The position numbers and the translations under genes are program-made. A DNA stretch of 64,000 bases from Chryseobacterium viscerum. Lineage in GTDB: Bacteria > Bacteroidota > Bacteroidia > Flavobacteriales > Weeksellaceae. The notes below the pieces were generated by a model. The model was not told where the DNA came from. It saw only the letters and a list, made by a program, of their open reading frames with translations, and ran no database searches. Of the stretch, positions 15,757 to 24,524 are shown piece by piece. Each line of letters begins with the position of its first letter. Positions within the stretch are counted from its first letter, which is position 1. Location: contig NZ_JAPDFT010000001.1 of assembly GCF_025949665.1 (NCBI RefSeq), positions 2,542,001 to 2,606,000 of the forward strand, given 5' to 3'.

Positions 15757-17628
15757 ATGTATATGTTAAAAACAATTGACAGTATTTCAGAATTAAGAAA
15801 TACGAATGGGCAATCAGAAGGGGAATCTATTTTATTGTTAGGCTATTATATTCCAGGCGATAAAGGACATTTAATATATAAATGGACATATAGTACAGCA
15901 ATTGATAATGGCGGAAGTATTATTAATGGTACAGGTGGAAGTTGGATTGCTATTTTTGAAAATCAACAATTTAATTCAAAAGACTTCTCTCTGTTTCCAG
16001 TCTCAACAGCTCCAAACTATAATAATTTTAATACTCAACAAGCTTTATTTGACAAGGTAAGAAATTATGCTATAGATCATAATTTAGATCTGGTTTTTGA
16101 CAGTGGTAACTATTCGGTTAACATTTTCAGAACCGGATACGCTATTAACAAAATGAAAATCAACATCATAGGAAAAGGGACTGTTAATTTTTATCTTAAA
16201 AAGAATAGTACTCCCACAATGGTTCAGTTCTGGGATGACGCTTACATTGAAAATATCAACTTTTATTCTTTAGAAACAGAACTGGATTCTCAACGTGCCA
16301 CTACAGAGTCCAGAAATCGTATTTATCTAAGAAGATGCGGTTTTTTTAATTTTAAAAATCAAACAAATGGTAATTCATGGGGATTGTATGCAAAAAACAC
16401 AAATGATCTGACAGTTGACAATTGTTTTTTCGGTAATAACGGTCAATCTGATTTTTCAATTGTAGATAACTGTAATAATATCAAAATTGTTAATCCTGTA
16501 AATACCATTGATAATGGGATGTATTTGAATATTGAGCCCAATTCGATAGAAATAAATCAAAACATTCAATTACAGGGTGGTGTCTATCGAAGAATTAATT
16601 TATTAGTAAATACATTATCCGCAAATCCTGTACAAAATATGACTATTATCGGCTGCCAAATAGATTGGTTGATGTACGATGGGGCAGACTGTGAAATAAT
16701 TGGATCACAAATAAAGAAAATAACAAATCAAGAGGTAGTCAATATACCTATGGGAAATTTAGATCTGAATCTGAGATTTGGACCTAATTTAATTCCTGAT
16801 CCCTATTTGATAGATTTTGATTATTCCGAGTCGGTACGGTCATGGGTTTTCGGTACGGCAACTTCACTTGTGATAGATAGAGTTAATAAAGATTACACAA
16901 GAATAGGTAATAGGAATATTGCTAATCACTCTACTACTATAAAATCTAAACTGATACCTGTAAATGCCACCTCTAAATATCTGTTTATGCTTAACGGCAA
17001 TGCCAATTATTTTGGTACAATAAGCAATATCGCCAGATGTTTCCGAATAGAGCTATATGATTCCAACCAACAGTTAATTACGATAACCAAACCGGTAGCA
17101 GGTATAGACACCCAGTTTCAAAATATAGTGGGTAGTGCATTTCGTTTTCCTTTAACCACAGAAGGCTCAACGGGTTTCACAAATCAAATTGCGATTTTAG
17201 AATTTGAGCAATATGCACCCCAGACAAAATACTTAAAGATAGAATTAGGTAAATATAATGTAAATCAAAATGAATTTGACTTTAAGTTTATATCATTGAA
17301 CGAAATATTAAGTTTTGAAAAAGGCGAGAGTATTTCAAGTTATATATCAAGAAATCTTCCTAATGGCAGATATAAAATAACAACAACACCTCCATCAAAT
17401 CTCATAGAAAACAGAACAGCAGGAGCTATGACAGGAGATATCTTATATTCAGAAACGGGACAAAGCTGGATTGTCACAGATGGTAGTATTCGTCCAATTA
17501 AAGTAGATAAAATCAATAAAAAAAAGATGAATCAAATGAATTCATCAGCCACAGATATAACAACTTTGGTTACAGATTTTAATAATCTTTTGCAAAAATT
17601 AAAAGAAGTTGGATTAATGGATAGTTAA
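15757..17628 (+). CDS. Phage tail-spike/head-fibre-like beta-helix protein
   Basis: 623 residues, no signal peptide. Residues 1-67 (ISELRN..LLGYYIPGDKGHLIYKW..GGSWIAIF) resemble the N-terminal attachment module of phage tail spikes. Residues about 100-340 have the short-strand, Asn-rich pattern of a right-handed beta-helix (LTVDNCFFGNNGQSDFSIVD), as in pectate-lyase-fold depolymerases. About 350-520 looks like a beta-sandwich carbohydrate-binding region. The last 30 residues (SSATDITTLVTDFNNLLQKL) resemble the C-terminal coil of phage head-fibre proteins. No other phage gene is near. ATG at 15757 or 15763 (MLKT) are both possible. It probably binds or cleaves a polysaccharide; activity not shown. 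Confidence 0.75.
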   Translation: MYMLKTIDSISELRNTNGQSEGESILLLGYYIPGDKGHLIYKWTYSTAIDNGGSIINGTGGSWIAIFENQQFNSKDFSLFPVSTAPNYNNFNTQQALFDKVRNYAIDHNLDLVFDSGNYSVNIFRTGYAINKMKINIIGKGTVNFYLKKNSTPTMVQFWDDAYIENINFYSLETELDSQRATTESRNRIYLRRCGFFNFKNQTNGNSWGLYAKNTNDLTVDNCFFGNNGQSDFSIVDNCNNIKIVNPVNTIDNGMYLNIEPNSIEINQNIQLQGGVYRRINLLVNTLSANPVQNMTIIGCQIDWLMYDGADCEIIGSQIKKITNQEVVNIPMGNLDLNLRFGPNLIPDPYLIDFDYSESVRSWVFGTATSLVIDRVNKDYTRIGNRNIANHSTTIKSKLIPVNATSKYLFMLNGNANYFGTISNIARCFRIELYDSNQQLITITKPVAGIDTQFQNIVGSAFRFPLTTEGSTGFTNQIAILEFEQYAPQTKYLKIELGKYNVNQNEFDFKFISLNEILSFEKGESISSYISRNLPNGRYKITTTPPSNLIENRTAGAMTGDILYSETGQSWIVTDGSIRPIKVDKINKKKMNQMNSSATDITTLVTDFNNLLQKLKEVGLMDS

Positions 17629-17663
17629 CCTATTCAAACTCATTATAAATAGCTCTTAATATA

Positions 17664-17690
17664 AAAAACCACTCATTTTGAGTGGTTTTT
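17664..17690 (+). terminator. Terminator of tail-fibre-like gene
   Basis: Stem CCACTCA/TGAGTGG, loop TTT, flanked by five A and five T, 36 bp after the stop and inside the inserted segment. Confidence 0.9.
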
Positions 17691-17702
17691 ATGTAAATAC
17701 AA

Positions 17703-17773
17703 ATTCAAATTCTATTTTTCAAGGATTGTTTCAATGGCTGCAATCTTCTTTATTTTTTCTTTTAACTCACTGT
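17703..17773. repeat. 71-bp direct repeat, right copy
   Basis: Identical to 15440-15510; it includes the stop codon and final 20 codons of the intact FMN reductase gene. Confidence 0.95.
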
Positions 17774-18263
17774 CTTTCTCTTCATTAGATATCTTTTGAC
17801 CTGCTTTATCAAAATTATCATTAAAGAAAGGAAGAGAGAAAGTTTCCACCACATTTCCTCCATGGAAAGGAAAACGCTTCGATGCTGCTTCCAAAACTCC
17901 AGCTCCACCTCTGCCTCCTGGAGATGTAGACATCAATAGCATTGGCACTTCATTCCAAACTGTTCTGTCTTTGATTCTGGACACCCAGTCGAATACATTT
18001 TTGAATGCTGTAGAATATGTTCCGTTATGCTCTCCTAAAGAAACCAATAATAAATTTGCGCCATCAATTTTTGCTGCAAAATCATGAGCTTCCTGAGGAA
18101 CACCACCAGCCAATTCTCTTTCATGCTTATAGATTGGCATTTCAAAAGGATTCAGATCTATTACTTCTACTTCTGCATTTTCAAATAATGTTGATGCATA
18201 GGCTACCAACTGTTTGTTCATTGAAGCTTCGGAGTTACTTCCTGCTATTGCTAAAATTTTCAT
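17712..18263 (-). CDS. NADPH-dependent FMN reductase
   Basis: 183 residues, flavodoxin-like fold. The FMN phosphate loop is GSNSEASMNKQL at residues 8-19, and the flavin-binding segment is SLGEHNGTYSTAFKNVFDW (about 75-93), typical of the NADPH-dependent FMN reductase/azoreductase family. The enzyme reduces FMN or quinone-like substrates in the cytosol. Its last 20 codons belong to the right 71-bp repeat, so the insertion next door left the gene intact. It precedes no minus-strand gene closely, and pirin lies 37 bp upstream on the same strand, so the two are probably cotranscribed. Confidence 0.9.
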   Translation of the reverse strand: MKILAIAGSNSEASMNKQLVAYASTLFENAEVEVIDLNPFEMPIYKHERELAGGVPQEAHDFAAKIDGANLLLVSLGEHNGTYSTAFKNVFDWVSRIKDRTVWNEVPMLLMSTSPGGRGGAGVLEAASKRFPFHGGNVVETFSLPFFNDNFDKAGQKISNEEKDSELKEKIKKIAAIETILEK

Positions 18264-18300
18264 ATGTGGGGTTTATTTTTAAGATTACAAATTTAGTTTT

Positions 18301-19029
18301 TTATTTAAGATAAGATGGCAGTTCCATTGGTACTTCCATTAATAATACTTCGGTGTCTTCCACGGCTTCTATATTAAAGCTCTGAGTATCCCAGATTCCT
18401 AATCCGTCTCTTTCATTCAGGACACGGTCTCCTATTTTTGCACTTCCTTTTAAAACGAATGCATAGACTCCATTTCCTTTTTTGTTGAGCATATAATTTT
18501 TACCATTTCCTTTTTTAAAGTTGGCCAGGTTGAACCATGCATCCTGATGAATCCAAACTCCGTCATCATTTTTATTGGGAGATAAAATCTGTTGGAATCC
18601 ATTGATTTTTTCACCTTCTTTGATACTTTTCTGATCATATCGTGGTTCAACATCCAGTTCTCTTGGAAAAACCCAGATCTGTAGAAACTTTACCTCTTCA
18701 TCTTTATTTTTGTTATACTCACTGTGCTTAACACCAGTTCCGGCACTCATCACCTGAATTTCTCCTTTTCTGATTACCGCTGTAGTTCCCATTGAGTCTT
18801 TATGTTCCAAATCCCCCTCCAAAGGAATAGATATAATTTCCATATCCCTGTGAGGATGTGTTCCGAAACCCATTCCCTGAGAAACGGTGTCATCGTTCAA
18901 TACTCTTAAAACACCAAAGTTGGTTCTGTCTCTGTTCTGATAGTTGGCAAAACTGAATGTATGGTAAGAATTTAACCATCCGTGATTGGCGTGGCCTCTT
19001 GAATCTGCTTTATGATATACTGTTTTCAT
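18301..19029 (-). CDS. Pirin-family cupin protein
   Basis: 242 residues, double cupin. The metal ligands expected for pirins are all present in the N-terminal cupin: H58 and H60 in GTHPHRDME, H102 and E104 in VKHSEYN. It resembles bacterial YhhW-type pirins with quercetinase-like chemistry, though many act as redox-sensitive regulators. Cytosolic. A TACATTTG -7 element lies 22 bp upstream, and the FMN reductase gene follows 37 bp downstream; a redox-related pair is plausible. Confidence 0.93.
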   Translation of the reverse strand: MKTVYHKADSRGHANHGWLNSYHTFSFANYQNRDRTNFGVLRVLNDDTVSQGMGFGTHPHRDMEIISIPLEGDLEHKDSMGTTAVIRKGEIQVMSAGTGVKHSEYNKNKDEEVKFLQIWVFPRELDVEPRYDQKSIKEGEKINGFQQILSPNKNDDGVWIHQDAWFNLANFKKGNGKNYMLNKKGNGVYAFVLKGSAKIGDRVLNERDGLGIWDTQSFNIEAVEDTEVLLMEVPMELPSYLK

Positions 19030-19050
19030 TTTCTGTGATTATTTATAGTA

Positions 19051-19058
19051 CAAATGTA
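19051..19058 (-). promoter_or_regulatory. -7 element of pirin-reductase operon
   Basis: Minus-strand TACATTTG, a full TAnnTTTG match, 21 bp before the ATG. A -33 TTG is not evident. Confidence 0.6.
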
Positions 19059-19450
19059 CGGTATGCGGGTATTTTAAAAGTTGATGTAGGTTAAGAAAGG
19101 AAATTGGGGAAGTAAAAAAGTTGAGAAAGTGAAAATATCGGCTAGGTTGGATTACGCAAAGATGCGATTTCTTTACTTTCAATATGTTTTTTAAGGCGCA
19201 AGGATTTTATCTGCAATAAAATTTTATACAGGATATTTTTTCTTCTGAAGATTGAACAGATGATATGTCATCTGGGAGATCTGCGGGAAACTAATAGATT
19301 CTGAATATTAATCAATTTAAGTTTTGGCTAAAGCCAGCTGATAGGAGCTAAAAGAGAAAGCGGGCTAAAGCCCGCTCCTATTGAATATGTTTATACTATT
19401 TCAGTTTTAAATTAAAGTTTTCTACGCAACTTCTAACTTCTAGTTTCTAG
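19059..19450. other. Gene-free stretch with repeat remnants
   Basis: No reading frame is supported. It holds a degenerate segment with units like CGCAAAGATGCG and AAGGCGCAAGG (about 19153-19205), a REP-like element at 19326-19385, and the array CTTCTAACTTCTAGTTTCTAG (19427-19449) just after the transporter stop. No clear terminator for the transporter apart from the REP palindrome. Confidence 0.6.
19326..19385. repeat. REP-like palindromic element, copy 2
   Basis: GGCTAAAGCC (19326-19335), then AGCGGGC-TAAA-GCCCGCT (19359-19376) followed by CCTATTGAA. An outer arm ATAGGAGC (19341-19348) pairs with GCTCCTAT (19374-19381), so two alternative hairpins are possible. Related to 6450-6510. Confidence 0.7.
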
Positions 19451-20869
19451 TTAAAAATGCACCTGTTTGATCTCCTCTTCAATTTCCTTAGGGGTTTCAT
19501 CTTCTGATTTAACAAAAATCATGGTCACTACAGCTCCTATCAGCATGCAAACACCTCCTACCACAACATAATCCATCGCCTGTTTTCCGAAAACACCGCT
19601 TACAACAGGACCTCCGAATAATCCATTGATGATCTGAGGAATAACAATAAAGAAATTGAATATTCCCATATAAACTCCCATTTTTCTCTGTGGAATTACT
19701 TCAATAAGCATCGCATAAGGCATTGCCAGAATACTTGCCCAGGCAAAACCTAACCCGATCATGGAGATCCATAAATTGTTGATATCTTTAATGAAATACA
19801 TTGAAACAAGTCCCAAACCTCCACATAGCAAAGCCAAAGCATGAGTCTGTTTTTTACCAATCAGTTTCGCGATAGGTGTCAATAAAAAAGCAAATGGGAT
19901 TGCCCATAAATTATACATTCCGAAAAGCTTTCCGGTTAAGTCCCCGGCATCATTAAATGCTTTGGAATGGGTATCTTCCGGAGAAAGTCCAAAATGATGG
20001 GTAGCTAATGCGCTGGTGGTAAAAACCCACATGGTAAATAAAGCAAACCATGAAAAAAACTGAACAATTCCCAGCTTTTTCATCTGTACAGGAATTGCTG
20101 CAAAGTCTTTGAAAATATCTGAAAACTTAGATTCCTGCCTCTCAACTTCTTTTCCATCTTCAAAATCAGCAAACTCCTGTGGAGAGTATTCCCTGGTTGT
20201 CATTATAGTGTAAAGAATTGATATGATAAGCAAACCTGCTCCTATATAAAAAGAATAAATCACATTATCTGCTACAAACCCTGCCGGGGCTTCATTGGAA
20301 ATTCCCATTTTTGTTAACCAATCCGGCAAATAAGAGCCCAATACAGCCCCGATTCCAATCAGAATTGTCTGTACTGAAAATCCTATTGTGCCCTGATGTT
20401 TCGGGAGCATATCTCCTACCAATGCCCGGAAAGGCTCCATTGCGATGTTTACAGAAGCATCCATCATGGCAAGGAATATTACAGCTAATAAAAGAGCATT
20501 GGCAGCGAACATCTGAGTCACAGAAGCTGCATTCGGAAGAAGCACAAGCCCTATAGCACACAAAACGGCTCCAATTAAAAAGTAAGGTTTTCTTCTTCCC
20601 AACGGGCTCCAGGTATTGTCTCCCATGTGGCCGATAATAGGCTGAACAATCAAACCTGTAACAGGAGCAACCAGCCAGAACCAGGATAATTCGTGAACAT
20701 CCGCTCCTAAATTACCTAAAATACGGCTTGCATTTCCATTTTGTAATCCGAACGCCATTTGAATTCCAAGGAATCCCATACTCATGTTAATAATCTGAAG
20801 CATGGATAAGTCTGGCTTTTTTCTTTTTCCAAACGGTCCCGTATTATATCTCCCCAACATTTCTGCCAT
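19451..20869 (-). CDS. SLC45-type MFS sugar:proton symporter
   Basis: 472 residues with about 12 transmembrane helices. The loop GHMGDNTWSPLGRRKPY (about 79-95) is the signature of SLC45/GPH-like MFS sugar transporters, which in Bacteroidota starch loci import maltose or maltodextrin over the inner membrane. Its start codon overlaps the stop of the preceding NTF2-like gene by one base (TAATG), pointing to translational coupling, and the GH13 amylase lies just upstream of that. Maltose as substrate is inferred from context. Confidence 0.9.
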   Translation of the reverse strand: MAEMLGRYNTGPFGKRKKPDLSMLQIINMSMGFLGIQMAFGLQNGNASRILGNLGADVHELSWFWLVAPVTGLIVQPIIGHMGDNTWSPLGRRKPYFLIGAVLCAIGLVLLPNAASVTQMFAANALLLAVIFLAMMDASVNIAMEPFRALVGDMLPKHQGTIGFSVQTILIGIGAVLGSYLPDWLTKMGISNEAPAGFVADNVIYSFYIGAGLLIISILYTIMTTREYSPQEFADFEDGKEVERQESKFSDIFKDFAAIPVQMKKLGIVQFFSWFALFTMWVFTTSALATHHFGLSPEDTHSKAFNDAGDLTGKLFGMYNLWAIPFAFLLTPIAKLIGKKQTHALALLCGGLGLVSMYFIKDINNLWISMIGLGFAWASILAMPYAMLIEVIPQRKMGVYMGIFNFFIVIPQIINGLFGGPVVSGVFGKQAMDYVVVGGVCMLIGAVVTMIFVKSEDETPKEIEEEIKQVHF

Positions 20870-21387
20870 TATGACTTCAGTTTTTGGATTAATGCATCCT
20901 CGATAGGTGCTTTTTCTATCACCACTTTATCCACTACCTCATTAGGAACCGTCACAGAAAGAACGTATTGTTTTACCTTCCAACTTCCGTTGATTTTTTC
21001 TACCACTCCGGAACCTCTGCATATTTTCATCTGGGTATCCAATAGTTCATCGAACCACGCCAATTTCCCATCTTTGCTGAAGTAAATATTTCTTTTCAGC
21101 GCTTTAAAATTCCAGGTTTTTTTCTTGTCAAAATGAGGTTTAGCCCATACCATGAATTCTTTTTTATTCCATATTTCGGTAGCATCTGTTCCAATAAAGG
21201 TAGATTCATCTGCAAAGAAATTAAAATAGCCTGTGTAATCTGCCTTTGCAGCAGCTACGTTGAATGCATCCAACATTGTACTGATTTCCGATTTTTCTTT
21301 TTCAAATGTATTTTTTGACTGAGCGCTGAATAAAGAAAATCCCAGTACAAAGAGGATTAATGTATAAGCAGTCGTTAGTTTTTTCAT
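20869..21387 (-). CDS. Secreted NTF2/SnoaL-like protein
   Basis: 172 residues with a signal peptide (MKKLTTAYTLILFVLGFSLFSAQ). The remainder fits a SnoaL_3-type NTF2 fold: an N-terminal helix (EISTMLDAFNVAAAKADYTGYFNFFADESTFIGTDA) followed by strands. Such folds can bind or hydrolyse small molecules, but no catalytic residues are identifiable. It lies 9 bp after the GH13 gene and overlaps the transporter start by one base, so it belongs to the maltodextrin operon. Its role there is unknown. Confidence 0.75.
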   Translation of the reverse strand: MKKLTTAYTLILFVLGFSLFSAQSKNTFEKEKSEISTMLDAFNVAAAKADYTGYFNFFADESTFIGTDATEIWNKKEFMVWAKPHFDKKKTWNFKALKRNIYFSKDGKLAWFDELLDTQMKICRGSGVVEKINGSWKVKQYVLSVTVPNEVVDKVVIEKAPIEDALIQKLKS

Positions 21388-21396
21388 ATGTATTAA

Positions 21397-23256
21397 TTAT
21401 TTTTCAAGTTCAATGATTAATGGTGTTTTAGCAGGAATATTCATACTGTTTTGTAATGAAATTTCTTTTCCTGAAATTACTTCTTTTCCTTTTGTAAACC
21501 CATTAAGTGATTCGGCAAACCGTTTCAAGTCTAACGTCTGATCTTTTTCATTATTGTTGATGACCACCATTACTCTTTCTTTTTCATTGTATCTGAAATA
21601 CACAAAAACGCCATCTTGAGGAACGAAATTTTTAGTTTTCCCGTTATGAATCACATCTTTGCCCTTTCTCCAGTTCAGAAGTTTTTGAGTAAACTGGAAA
21701 AATTCCTTTTGCTCCGGAGTCTGAGCAGATGGATTGAAAGCATTCTGAGAGTCAGATTTCCAGCCTCCCGGAAAATCTCTTCGGATATCTGCATCACCTC
21801 CCTTCGTCTTATCTCCTTTCATTCCTATTTCTGATCCGTAATAGATCTGAGGAATTCCTCTTACGGTTGAGATCAAAGCAAGTCCTATTTTGTAAGCATC
21901 AGGATTTGCATTAAAGATTTCATTCCATCTTTCTGTATCATGATTTTCAAAGAAAACCAAAAGGTTATTGATATCCGGATAAAGAAAATCGCTGGTAAAG
22001 GAATCGTAAATGCGGATCATCCCTTTATCCCAACCTTCTTTTTCTTTAAGAGCTTTAGGCATATTTTCAAACAGCATAAAATCCATTACCGAGGGTAAAT
22101 TTGAATTGTATCCTTCTATCTCTCCTATTTTAGAATTTTTCTGCCAGGCTGCAATTTGTGCTGCTGTATAAAGCCAGGTTTCTCCTACGATATTGAATTT
22201 TGGATATTCATCGGTAATTGCCTTAGCCCATTTTGCCATACCCTCTTTATCATTGTAAGGATAGGTATCTACCCGGAATCCTCCCAATTCTGCATATTCT
22301 ATCCACCAGATTGCATTTTGAATCAGATATTTCAGAACCAATGGATTTTTTTGATTAATATCCGGCATGGTAGTATCAAACCATCCGTCCAGTGCATATT
22401 TTTTATCAATATCTGAAGCATTGGTATCAAATTGCGTTGTCGTTTTATAATTGGAACGTTTAAATCCTTTTTCTCCTTCATCAAACCAGTGTATCCAGTC
22501 TTTTGAAGGAAGGTCTTTGATCATCCAGTGTGAGCCGCCCCAGTGGTTGGTCACATAATCCATCACCAGCATCATATTCCGTTTATTCAGTTCTTTGGAT
22601 AAAGTTTTGTAGTCTTCATTGGTTCCGTAGCGGCCATCAATTTTATACAGGTCTGTCTGGGCATATCCGTGATAGGAATATACTTTTTCATTGTCTTCAT
22701 TTACTGGCGTCAGCCAGACTGCTGTTGCTCCCAGATTCTGAATATAGTCAAGATGCTTGATGATACCGCTAAGATCTCCGCCATGTCTTCCATTAGGCAG
22801 ACTTCGATCTGCTTTTTCTGTAAGTTCCGGTTCTGAATCATTTTTCTCATTACCATTGGCAAAGCGGTCTGGCATGATCAGGTACATGACATCTTTTGAG
22901 GTAAAAGATTCGCGGTTGGCAGATCCGGGATTCCTTTGCTTCAGTTCATATGCATAAGAACTCAGGTTTTTACGTCCTTTTTTAATAGTAATAGTAAACT
23001 TCGGAACATTTATTTCATTGGTATTTACGGTAATAAAAACGTAATTCGGATTATCAACTTTCCGGATGTCTTTGATCTGTATTCCATCCGAAAGTACAAC
23101 CTCGTTATGGGCAACGTCTTTTCCGTACACAAGAATCTGAAGTTCAGGGTTTTTCATTCCTTTCCACCAGAAGGCCGGTTCTATTCTTTCCAGTACTTTT
23201 TGGGAAAAGGCTGCAGAAGCTATTGAAAGGGCTAATGCGGCAAATATTGTCTTCAT
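21397..23256 (-). CDS. Periplasmic GH13 alpha-amylase/cyclomaltodextrinase-like
   Basis: 619 residues from the ATG (MKTIFAAL); four extra upstream codons start with TTG and are less likely. A signal peptide precedes an N-terminal beta-sandwich (about 20-110) of the cyclomaltodextrinase type, a TIM barrel and a C-terminal beta domain. GH13 regions are clear: VMDYVTNH (I), GGFRVDTYPY with nucleophile D330 (II), IVGETW with acid/base E359 (III), FFENHDTER with D440 (IV). It should cut maltodextrins or cyclodextrins in the periplasm, like SusA. First gene of an operon with the NTF2-like protein and SLC45 transporter. Confidence 0.93.
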   Translation of the reverse strand: MKTIFAALALSIASAAFSQKVLERIEPAFWWKGMKNPELQILVYGKDVAHNEVVLSDGIQIKDIRKVDNPNYVFITVNTNEINVPKFTITIKKGRKNLSSYAYELKQRNPGSANRESFTSKDVMYLIMPDRFANGNEKNDSEPELTEKADRSLPNGRHGGDLSGIIKHLDYIQNLGATAVWLTPVNEDNEKVYSYHGYAQTDLYKIDGRYGTNEDYKTLSKELNKRNMMLVMDYVTNHWGGSHWMIKDLPSKDWIHWFDEGEKGFKRSNYKTTTQFDTNASDIDKKYALDGWFDTTMPDINQKNPLVLKYLIQNAIWWIEYAELGGFRVDTYPYNDKEGMAKWAKAITDEYPKFNIVGETWLYTAAQIAAWQKNSKIGEIEGYNSNLPSVMDFMLFENMPKALKEKEGWDKGMIRIYDSFTSDFLYPDINNLLVFFENHDTERWNEIFNANPDAYKIGLALISTVRGIPQIYYGSEIGMKGDKTKGGDADIRRDFPGGWKSDSQNAFNPSAQTPEQKEFFQFTQKLLNWRKGKDVIHNGKTKNFVPQDGVFVYFRYNEKERVMVVINNNEKDQTLDLKRFAESLNGFTKGKEVISGKEISLQNSMNIPAKTPLIIELEK

Positions 23257-23459
23257 ATTAGTGTTCAATTTAGCATTTAATTTTCATATAGACATTCAAA
23301 ATATAGCAGAATGTCCTCTTTTTTTCATCCTCATACCTACAATTTTTCAAAATTTGGCATTCATTTTTTAACTTATATAGAAAAAACTTAAATTTTTCAT
23401 AAAAAATTCATCTTAAAAGTTAATTTATCCCCCTTTTTATCTTTAGTTTTACAGAAAAA

Positions 23460-24458
23460 ATGTTTGATTTCAGTAGTATGTTCCACGCTGAGGGTCCGGA
23501 TGTTGTTTACACATGGACTATCCCTGTTTTTGCGGTAATTATTTTCGCAGAAATGGCCTACAGTCACTTCAATAAAGAAAAAATTTACGAAACCAAAGAT
23601 GTAGCAACTAATGTCCTTTTTGCATTGCTCAACTATGGATTAGATATCATCATGAAAGGCTTCTCTTTATTTGTCATGATGTTTTTTTATCATCACCGCA
23701 TCTTCGACTGGCAAGAGGGAATCTGGTATTGGATTGCTGTATTTCTCGCTCAGGACTTCGCTTATTATGTTCATCATTATGTAGATCATCATTCACGTGT
23801 CTTCTGGGCCGTACATATTACGCATCACAATTCTGATTATTTCAACATCAGCACAGGATTCAGAAGTCCTGTATTTCAGCCATTGTACAGGTATTTGTTT
23901 TTTTCTCCGTTAGCGTTTATGGGCTTTCATCCATGGCATATCCTGGTAGCGTATTCTGCGATACAGATCTACGGAACCTTTGTACATACACAGTCTATTA
24001 AAAGTATGGGATTTTTAGAATATATTCTGGTTACCCCTTCTCATCACAGGGTACATCATGCCTGCAACATCAAATATCTTGACCGTAATATGGGAATGGG
24101 GCTGATTATCTGGGATAAGATTTTCGGAACTTTTGAAAAAGAAGATCCAGAGGTGCCTGTGAAGTATGGTGTCTATCCAAAAATAAAGTCCAAAGATCCT
24201 GCAACAATGCTTTTCTATGAATGGAGAAGAATAGGAAAAGATATCAGACAGCCCGGACTTTCTTTCAAAGACCGTATAAAGTATCTTTTTTATTCACCGG
24301 GATGGAGACATGATGGAACCGGAAAAACGGTAAAACAATATCAGAGGGAATATAAACACAAGGAAAAAATAAAAAACGAAAATGCATCCTTAAAGGAGCA
24401 GACACCTGATACTGACTATCAATACTCACAACTGAACCAGCCAGCAGGGGATAAATAA
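23460..24458 (+). CDS. Sterol desaturase/fatty acid hydroxylase family protein
   Basis: 332 residues, about four membrane helices. The three histidine clusters that bind the di-iron centre are present: HHYVDHH (about 105-111), HITHH (about 119-123) and HHRVHH (about 195-200). Members oxidise lipid substrates with O2 at the membrane; in Bacteroidota the substrate is generally unknown, possibly fatty acyl chains, carotenoids or hopanoid-like lipids. The C-terminal 50 residues are charged and not part of the domain. It is transcribed alone, divergent from GH13 and convergent with GH97. TATCTTTA, a near -7 match, lies 14 bp upstream. Confidence 0.88.
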   Translation: MFDFSSMFHAEGPDVVYTWTIPVFAVIIFAEMAYSHFNKEKIYETKDVATNVLFALLNYGLDIIMKGFSLFVMMFFYHHRIFDWQEGIWYWIAVFLAQDFAYYVHHYVDHHSRVFWAVHITHHNSDYFNISTGFRSPVFQPLYRYLFFSPLAFMGFHPWHILVAYSAIQIYGTFVHTQSIKSMGFLEYILVTPSHHRVHHACNIKYLDRNMGMGLIIWDKIFGTFEKEDPEVPVKYGVYPKIKSKDPATMLFYEWRRIGKDIRQPGLSFKDRIKYLFYSPGWRHDGTGKTVKQYQREYKHKEKIKNENASLKEQTPDTDYQYSQLNQPAGDK

Positions 24459-24464
24459 TCTGTC

Positions 24465-24503
24465 AAAAAATACCCCGGACATCGAAAAACCGATGAACCG
24501 GGG
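24465..24503 (-). terminator. Terminator of the sus operon
   Basis: Strong stem CCCCGG-CATCG / CGATG-CCGGGG with a small asymmetric internal bulge and a 6-nt loop, followed on the minus strand by TATTTTTTG. It lies 22 bp after the GH97 stop. On the plus strand it lacks a T-tract. Confidence 0.8.
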
Positions 24504-24524
24504 CACCTTAGTGTCTCTTTAAAA

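Larger units (their letters stand above)
15511..17702. mobile_element. 2.2-kb insertion between 71-bp direct repeats
   Basis: The segment lies between two perfect 71-bp direct repeats made from the 3' end of a chromosomal gene, so removing it and one repeat would restore an uninterrupted reductase-RNA junction. It carries one gene with its own promoter and terminator (a tail-fibre-like protein) and is visibly richer in A and T than the flanks. There is no integrase, transposase or terminal inverted repeat, so it is non-autonomous or arrived by recombination. The boundaries are direct observation; the mechanism is inference. Confidence 0.7.

Noticed and set aside
15569-15775. Minus-strand 68-codon frame within the insertion
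   Set aside because: Extremely AT-rich, overlaps the promoter and start of the tail-fibre-like gene, no family resemblance.
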